A stretch of 64,000 bases of DNA from Flavobacterium aquidurense (lineage in GTDB: Bacteria > Bacteroidota > Bacteroidia > Flavobacteriales > Flavobacteriaceae): contig NZ_JRLF01000008.1 in NCBI RefSeq assembly GCF_001404985.1, forward strand, positions 62,001 through 126,000, read 5' to 3'. Shown in pieces: positions 38,834 through 47,800 of this stretch. Under the pieces are notes generated by a model, which was given only the letters and a program-made list of their open reading frames with translations, had not been told where the DNA came from and made no database searches. Within the stretch, counting starts at the first letter, position 1, and each line of letters begins with the position of its first letter. A program made the translations under genes and the position numbers.

Positions 38834-41800
38834 TTATATCGAGAATATTTCTACATCTGCATCATCTTCATACGGGCTAAAACTCACTACAGCAGAGAGA
38901 TGAATAGTATCAAGTAGTGCGGCTTGTTCTTCTAAAACTGAATTTTTAAATAAGTCTGTTATAGAAATTTTCAATTCGAATTGTTTCAATATCAAACCAA
39001 TCAAGCGGGTTGCATTCAAACTATTACCTCCCAGTTCAAAAAAGTTATCTTTTACACCCACTTTCTGAATTCCTAAAACTTCAGTCCAAATCTTTATCAG
39101 CTTTGCTTCTGTTTCGTTTCTTGCCGGTATATAGTCAACAATTGAAATCAGTTCCATGTTTTGAGGGCTTGGGAGCGATATTCTGTCAATTTTACCATTT
39201 GGTGTTAAAGGCATATTCTCCAGTTGGATATAAAATGCAGGGATCATGTAATCCGGCAAAAATTCTTTTAGATGTAATTTAATATTCAGGCCGTTTAAAT
39301 CCAGTTTACTGATCAAATACGACACTAGTACCTGATTGCCATTTGCATCTACTTTTACCATAACAACCGCAGCATCTATGGAGGTAATTTTTAATAAGGC
39401 ATTTTCTATTTCGCCTAATTCTATTCTGTATCCTCTAATTTTTACCTGATTGTCATTTCTACCTAGAAATTCAATTTCTCCTTTGGCATTCCACTTTCCT
39501 ACATCTCCTGTTTCGTATATCAAACCAGTTTCAGAGAATGGATTTTTAATAAATTTTGCCTGTGTTAACTCTTGATTTTTATAATATCCTTTTGCCAATC
39601 CATCTCCTCCAATGTAAATGGCGCCTACGGTTCCGGCAGGTTTAGGTCTTAAAAACTGATCTAAGATGTAGAACTCTGTATTGTTGATTGGTTTACCAAT
39701 GTTTGATGCCTCTTTTTTGTACAGGATTCTTTTTATACTGGACCAAATAGTTGTTTCTGTTGGCCCATACATATTCCAGACTTCCATACAACTGCTGATC
39801 ATTTTTTCTGCCAGGGCTTCACTTAATAAATCGCCTCCGCACAGTACTTTCAGGTTGTCAGCTCCGGACCAGTCTGCATTAAACAGCATTTGGTAAAAAC
39901 TTGGCGTAGCCTGAATTATAGTTGGTTTTAACTCCTCTAATCGTTGTATTATCAAATTCGAATCCTGTAGGACTTCATTACTGGCGATATAAAGTGCAGC
40001 GCCGCAAATTAAGGGTACAAAAAACTCTAAAATAGAAATATCAAATGAATAGGTTGTTACAGAAAATAAGAGATCTGTTCCACCAACTCCGGGTTTGTTT
40101 TGAATACTGGTCAGGAAATTAAGCAGCGATCTATGTCCAATCTCTACTCCTTTTGGGTTTCCTGTAGATCCTGAGGTATAAATTATGTAAGCAGTATCGT
40201 CAGGAGAAATTGTTTTTAACTGATCTCCTAAAAGTCCTGTTATTCCATTTATAACAGTGTCTAAAGTAAGTACTGTAATTCCTTCTGGCTGTTCTATGTT
40301 GTACTTATTTTCAGTAATAATCATTTCTACTTCACTATTCGCAATAATGTAGCTTAAACGGTCTTTTGGAAAATGAGGATCTAGCGGAATATAGGCTCTT
40401 CCTGATTTTAATATTCCTAATAAAAGAGCCACCATAGGCGCAGAACGATCTAATAATACCGCAATTGGGGATTGATTTAATTCGCCATAATTAAAAGTAA
40501 TATATTGTGCAATACGATTTGACAGCTGATTTAATTCGTCATAAGTATAAGAAATTAGATCATCTTTTAAGGCTTCTTTCTGTGGTACAGTTTGCGCTTG
40601 GGTTTCGAACAAATCCAAAATTGTTTTGGTCTTTGGATATGCAACATTTGTATCGTTGAAATTGACCAAAAGCGTTCTTAACTCTCCCTCTTTAAGGTAA
40701 TCTAATAAACTTATGGCGCATCCCGGTTCTGACACGATACTTTTTAAAAGCACTTCGAAGTGATGCAGGATATTGTTTACAAATTCTTCTGTATAAAGAT
40801 CTGTATTGTATATTAATACCAAATCAATGCCTTTTACAGTCTCTTCAAAAATAAATTCAAGATCAAATTTGCTAATGTCATTCTGTGCAGCTTTATATTC
40901 TTCGATGCTAAAATCACCCAGTTCATTCAGATCTACTTTAAGATTATCTGTGTTTTGAAACGCTACCATTACATCAAATAATGGATTACGGCTCATGTCT
41001 CTTTTTAGTGGCAATTGTTCTACTATTTCATCAAATGGGTAAATTTGATGTTCGTATGCCCCTAAAGTAACCTGTTTTACATTTGCTAATAATTCTTTGA
41101 AATTATATTTGGCATCAAATTGGGTTCTTAAAGCTAATGTATTGACAAACAAACCAATTTGGTTTTGCAATTCATCATCTTCTCTTCCTGCAATTGGAGT
41201 TCCTATTATTATATCAACCAGATCTGTATATTTATAAAGCAACGTATTTACAGCTGCAAGTAATCCCATAAACAACGTTGTTCCCTGTGACATACATAAC
41301 GTATTGAAATTTTTAAGAAGTTCCTGATCGTAACTTTTAGAGCGCGATTTTCCTTCATATGTTTTAATGGTTGGCCTTACCTGATAGGTTGGTAAATTTA
41401 GCACTGGTACTTCAGTATTAAATTTTTCTAACCAATAGGATTTATGTGCATTTATGGCTTCACTTTTTAATTGATCCTGCTGCCAGACTGCAAAATCTTT
41501 ATATTGCAGTTTTAATTCCGGTAATATGTGTTGGCTTCCTTTTTTGATAGCATCATACAATGCAAATAATTCATTTGTGATCACTTCTAGCGACCATCCA
41601 TCACTGATAATATGGTGCATTACACAAATAAGGGTATAGTTTTCAGGAGATGTCTGAACTATTTTTGAACGAATTAATAAATCTGATGATAAGTCAAAAG
41701 TATAGGCTATTTCATTTTTAATAATGGCATTCAAACTTTCTAATGGGCTTTCGGCTGTGCTTATATCTTCATATTGCAATTGAAAATTAACTTCATCTGC

Positions 41801-44800
41801 TTTCATTACAATTTGTTTAACATCGTCTTCGCCTTCTTTAAATACAGTTCGTAATGATTCATGACGATCAATAAGATCATTGAAAGCTTTTTGTAAATGA
41901 GAAATTGTAAAATCACCCTTTATTTCAAAAATACTTGGCATATTGTATGCTGCGTTTCCACCTTCGAATTGACTTAAAAGCCATAAACGACGTTGAGAAG
42001 AAGATAATGGATATTCTGATTGTTCCGGAGCTTTGCCAATACTTTGATAAGATGACTTTTTAGCTTTAATAATTACCTGTAATTGATTTTCAAGAATAGT
42101 ATTAGAAAATATTTCACTAAAGCTTATTTTAACTTCAAATTCCCTGTTGATCTGGTTTAATAATTTTGTTACTGTAAGGCTGTGACCCCCTAATTCAAAA
42201 AAATCATCTTTTATACCAATTTTTTCAAGACCCAATACTTGTTGCCAAATTTTAACCAGCACTTTCTCTGAGTCACTTTCTGGAGCTACATAATCTGTTC
42301 CTGATGAAATTCTTGAATCTTTAGGGCTTGGTAATGAATTTCGATCTATTTTTCCATTAGGAGTTAACGGTATAGCCTCTATTTGTACAAAATAAGACGG
42401 TACCATATAATTAGGTAAAATATGCTGCAAATGTGTTATTAAGTCAAATACTTTCTGCTCTTCTTTACTGACTACATATGCTACAAGATATTTTTCTCCC
42501 AAAGCGTTATTTCGGGCTAAAACTACACAAGAATCAATATCATTTTTTTGTTGCAGAGCATTCTCAACTTCGCCTAATTCAATTCGATAACCTCGTATTT
42601 TTACCTGATTATCCTTTCTGCCAATAAAATCGATATTTCCATCTGGAAACCAGCGTCCTAAATCTCCGGTTTTATAAAGCTTTTCTGTACCTTCAAAAAG
42701 GCTGGTAACAAACTTTTGAGCCGTTAAATCAGGGTTGTTAAAATATCCTCTTGCTAAACCTTCGCCTCCTATATAAACCTCACCATATACTCCTGAAGGA
42801 ACTAAATTACCAAAGGAATCAAGTATGATTATTTTTGTATTAGAAAATGGTCTTCCAATAGGTGTAAAGCCATTTAAATCTTTTTTATAATCATCATAAT
42901 AAGTCGAGTCTATTGTTGCCTCGGTAACACCATAACTATTAATAATTTTAATCGCACTGCCAAATTTATCTTTTAAGGCATTATAATCCTGATTATTAAA
43001 ACTATCCGAACCAAAAATTAATATTTTAAAGAAACTGTAGTCTTTATTTTCACTACTGATATAGTCCATCAATGGCAATAACAAACTTGGTGTACCTTCT
43101 AAAATGGAGATTTTTTGCTCCTGCATTAATTCATATAAATGCTCCGGATTTAGTTTTACATCATTTGAACAAATGATCATTTTACCTCCCGTTAATATGG
43201 AGCGGCAAATATCTCCCACAAAAACATCAAATGATATACTGGCAAGCTGTAATAAATTTACTTCTATTTGATTTAGCGCATAGTGTATTTTCCAGTTTTC
43301 ACAAATACTAACCACGCTAAAGTGCTCTACCATCACTCCTTTTGGATTTCCGGTCGTTCCAGAAGTGTAAATTACATACGCCAGGTCATGAGGCTGATTA
43401 ATTTTGCCAATGTTTGTTTTAGGGTAATTCTCTTTTATTTCTTCAAATTGATCCAGTCTTGTTTCATCTATAACATCTTTGCAATTACTGTCACTTTCGA
43501 TATAATCAATTCTTTCTTGGGGATAATTAATGTCTATTGGCACGTAAGCTGCCCCTGCTTTCAATATTGCTAAAATGGTGATTATCATGCGTTCGCTTCT
43601 ATCGAGTTTGATCGCAATTAAATCATCTGATGCAATTTCAAAATTTGCTCTCAGGTAATGTGCCAGCTGATTCGATTTTTCATTAAGCTGTTGATATGTT
43701 AATGTTGTTTTTTCAAAAATGACAGCAATAGTATCAGGCGTTATCTGAACTTGTTCTTCAAACAAATCCACAATCGTCTTATCTTTTGGGTAAATTATTT
43801 CTGTACTGTTAAAATCAACAAGTAAATTTTGTTTTTCATCAGCAGCTAAATAATCGGCTTCCTGGATCAATGCTTTAGGATTATCAATCAGTTTTGTCAG
43901 CAGGTTTTCAAAATGAACAAATATTCTTTCGGCCAAATAATCATCATAAATATCTCTATTGTATTCAATCGTTAAGTTTAATGTTTTATTTTCTATGAAA
44001 GTGAAGCTAAGGTCTAATTGTGAAACTTCGCTTTTAAATTCATAATCACTAATTTCCATACCTGAAAGTTCTTCTGTATTAATATTGCGCAATTGTTCTT
44101 GATTTTGAAGCACAACCAATACATCAAATAATGCAGAACGACTTGTATCTCTTTTTAAGTTTAACTGGTTTACCAGCGCATCAAAAGGATAATTTTGATG
44201 ATCGTACGCCCCTAATAATTTTATTTTTTGAATTTCCAGTACATCTAAAAAACTGGCTTGTTCATTTAATTGAGTTCTGATAGCAAGGGTATTCAGGTAA
44301 AGTCCTATTTGATTTTCTAAATCCGGATGTTCCCTGCCTGCAATTGGAGTACCTACAATAAGATCATACTGACCTGTATAACGATGCAACAAAGCATTTA
44401 TACCCGCCATTAATGTCATAAATAAAGTAACATCGTGCTGATTTGAAAAAACCTGAAGGCGTTCTAGAAATGAAGCAGGAAATTGATGTGTTATATGATT
44501 TCCATTGTACGTTTGAATTAAAGGGCGTGTTTTAAAATTTGGCAAATCTATTACGGGTAATTCCCCCTGAAATTCCTGTAACCAATACTGTTCTGAAAGT
44601 TGGAATTTTTCCTGCTCTAATTCGCTGGTAAACCATACTGCATAATCCTTGTACTGAATCTCTAAAACGGGTAAACCAATCTCTTTGCCTTGCAATAATG
44701 CATTGTATATTTGTATAATTTCGGCTATTATAATCTCAATTGACCATCCGTCACCAATAATATGGTGAAGAGATAAAAAGAATATAAATTGTTGTTCTTC

Positions 44801-47800
44801 TACCTGAAGCAAAGAGGCTCTTATAAGAGGAAAATCTTCTAAATTAAATGGTTTGTTAATTTCTGCTTTAAGGTATTTTTTTACTTCATGATCCTTATTG
44901 GGTACTAAAGAAAAATCCTTTTGCTCAATTTTAAATGTTATATCATCTTCGTTAATAATAAACTGACGTACTTCATCCTGCTCGTTTATTTTGAAACTGG
45001 TTCTTAGAATTTCATGACGATTAATAAGTATTTTAAATGATTCCTCAAATTTTGATGCATCAATATCCCCCTTCAATACAACCGCAGCGGGCATATTATA
45101 CGCCAGGGATCCACCTTCGAGCTGGCTTAAAACCCATAATCTGCTTTGTGATGCACTTAACGGATAAGATTCGTTTTGTGCTGCTTTAGATATAGGCGCA
45201 TATTCATTTTCAATCAATTGATTAGCAATTCCTTGTATCGTAGGGTTTGTAAAGAAAGTTTTAAAAGACAGTGTTTTACCTAATTGCTTGTAAGTTCTAT
45301 TAATCACTTGTGATACAATCAGACTATGTCCGCCCAATTCAAAGAAATTATCTGTAACTCCAATATTTTTTAAACCTAATACATTTTCCCAGATTAAAAC
45401 CAGTTCTTTTTCGATTTCATTTTGAGGAGCAACATATGCTTTACGAACAATATCGTCTGATGAAATTGCCGGAAGCACTTTTCTATCAATCTTACCGCTC
45501 GAGGTTAAAGGAAATTGTGCTATTTTGATATAAAATCCCGGAATCATATAATCCGGTAATCTGTTCTGAAGAAAGTTACGAAGCGCTGTTTTATCCAGAT
45601 CATTCTCTGAAACTACATAAGCAACCAGCACTTTTTCTGAGTTTAGTTCTTTGGCCATTACCACTACTTGCTGAATGGTGCCATATTCTATAATGGTACT
45701 TTCTACCTCGCCTAACTCAATTCTGTTGCCTCTTATTTTTACCTGATTATCAATTCGTCCTAAATATCCGATCGAGCCATCTGGCTGCCATTGTGCAACG
45801 TCACCAGTGCGATAAACATGATAACCTGCCCTAAATGGGTCTGCAATAAAACGATCTTCCGTAAGTTCAGGAAGGTTCAAATAACCTCTTGCTACTTGTA
45901 TTCCGGATATTAATAATTCTCCCGGTACTCCAAAAGGCTGTAATTCTAATGCATTATTAACAATATATATTTTTGTATTAGCGATAGGTTTTCCAATAGT
46001 CACGCCATCTTTAACTACATCAATTTCACTTAAATTTACAGCCGTTACATCAATAGCAGCTTCAGTTGGTCCGTATAAATTGTGTAATGCCGCGTTTAAG
46101 AACTTATTTTTGCAATCCTGCGCAGTAAGAACCGGCAACTCTTCGCCGCTACACACAACATGCAGTAATGAATTACAATTTCCTTTTTGTGCGTTTTCTA
46201 AAAATGCACCTAACATTGAGGGTACAAAATGAATGATCGTAACGCGTTCTTTATCGATTATTTGCTCGAGATAAATAACATCTTTATGTCCATCAGGTTT
46301 TGCGATAACAAGAGTACTTCCTGTAATAAAAGGCAGAATTAATTCCCAAACCGAAACATCAAAAGTATAAGGTGTTTTTTGAAGGAAGTTTTGTTTATCG
46401 TCTACTTTTAAATACGATTTCATCCATACCAATCTATTGTATAAACCGGCATGATGATTTAATACTCCTTTTGGTTTTCCTGTAGATCCTGAAGTATAAA
46501 TGCAATACGCTAAATGATTTAAATTACTTAATTGAATTGGCGTTGTGGCATAAAAATCCTGATTTAATCTAAATTTATCCAATTCATTCTCATCAATACA
46601 AAGTTTAAGATTAGCATCTTTCGCGATATAGTCGATTCTTTCTTGCGGATAACTAACATCTATTGGCACATAAGCACCGCCGGATTTTAAAATTCCGAAA
46701 ATTGCCACTATCATACGCTCGCTTCGATCTAATTTAATCCCAACCAAATCATTAGATTCAATCGCATAATTTTTGATCAAATACGCCGCCAATTGGTTGG
46801 ATTGCTCGTTTAGTTCACGGTAAGTGATTTTCGTACTATCAAATATAACAGCAATATTATCAGGAGTTTTAGCGGCTTGCTCTTCAAATAAATCAAGTAT
46901 TGTTTTATCTTTTTCATAAACGATATCAGTATCGTTAAAATCAAATAATAATCGTTGCTTTTCTGACTCCGTCAAGAAATCAATTTTTTCAATAGCAGTT
47001 ACCGGATTTTCTATTAATTGAATAAGCAGGTTTTCAAAATGAGCAAACATTTTCTCTATTAAGTATCCTTCATAAATATCGGTATTGTATTCTATTGCAA
47101 GGTGTAAAGCATCTGTTTCAGTAAATCTAAAACTAATATCGACCTGAGCCGTTTTATCATTAAAATCAAAATCGCTTATTGCAATGTCTGATAAAGCTTC
47201 AGTATTTATATTTTTTAACTGGCTTTGGTTTTGCAGTACAACCAATACATCAAACAAGGCAGAACGACTGGTATCACGTTTTAGATTTAATTTGTTTACC
47301 AGTAAATCAAAAGGGTAATTCTGATGGTCGTAAGCTTGTAATAAAGTTTCTTTTTGATTTGAAACTATATCAAAAAAAGTACTTTGTTCTTTAATTTGAG
47401 CACGTATCGCAAGTGTATTTAAAAACAAACCCAACTGATTCTCTAAATCCGGATGTTCTCTTCCTGCTATTGGAGTTCCTGTAATAATATCATCCTGACC
47501 TGTATATCTGTACAATAATGAATTTATACCAGACATTAAAGTCATAAATAATGTTAAGTCATGTTGTTGCGAAAAGTTTTTTAATTTATCTAAAAACTCT
47601 TTACTAAAGGTATGTCTTAAAGTATCTCCGTTATAAGTCTGAACTAGCGGACGTGTTTTAAAACCAGGCAAATCTAAAACTGGTATTTCACCTGAAAATT
47701 GATTTAACCAATAGTTTTCTGATACTTTATTTTTTTCTTGCTGCAGCTCTTCATTAAACCATAAAGCATAGTCTTTGTATTGAATTTTTAATGGAGACAG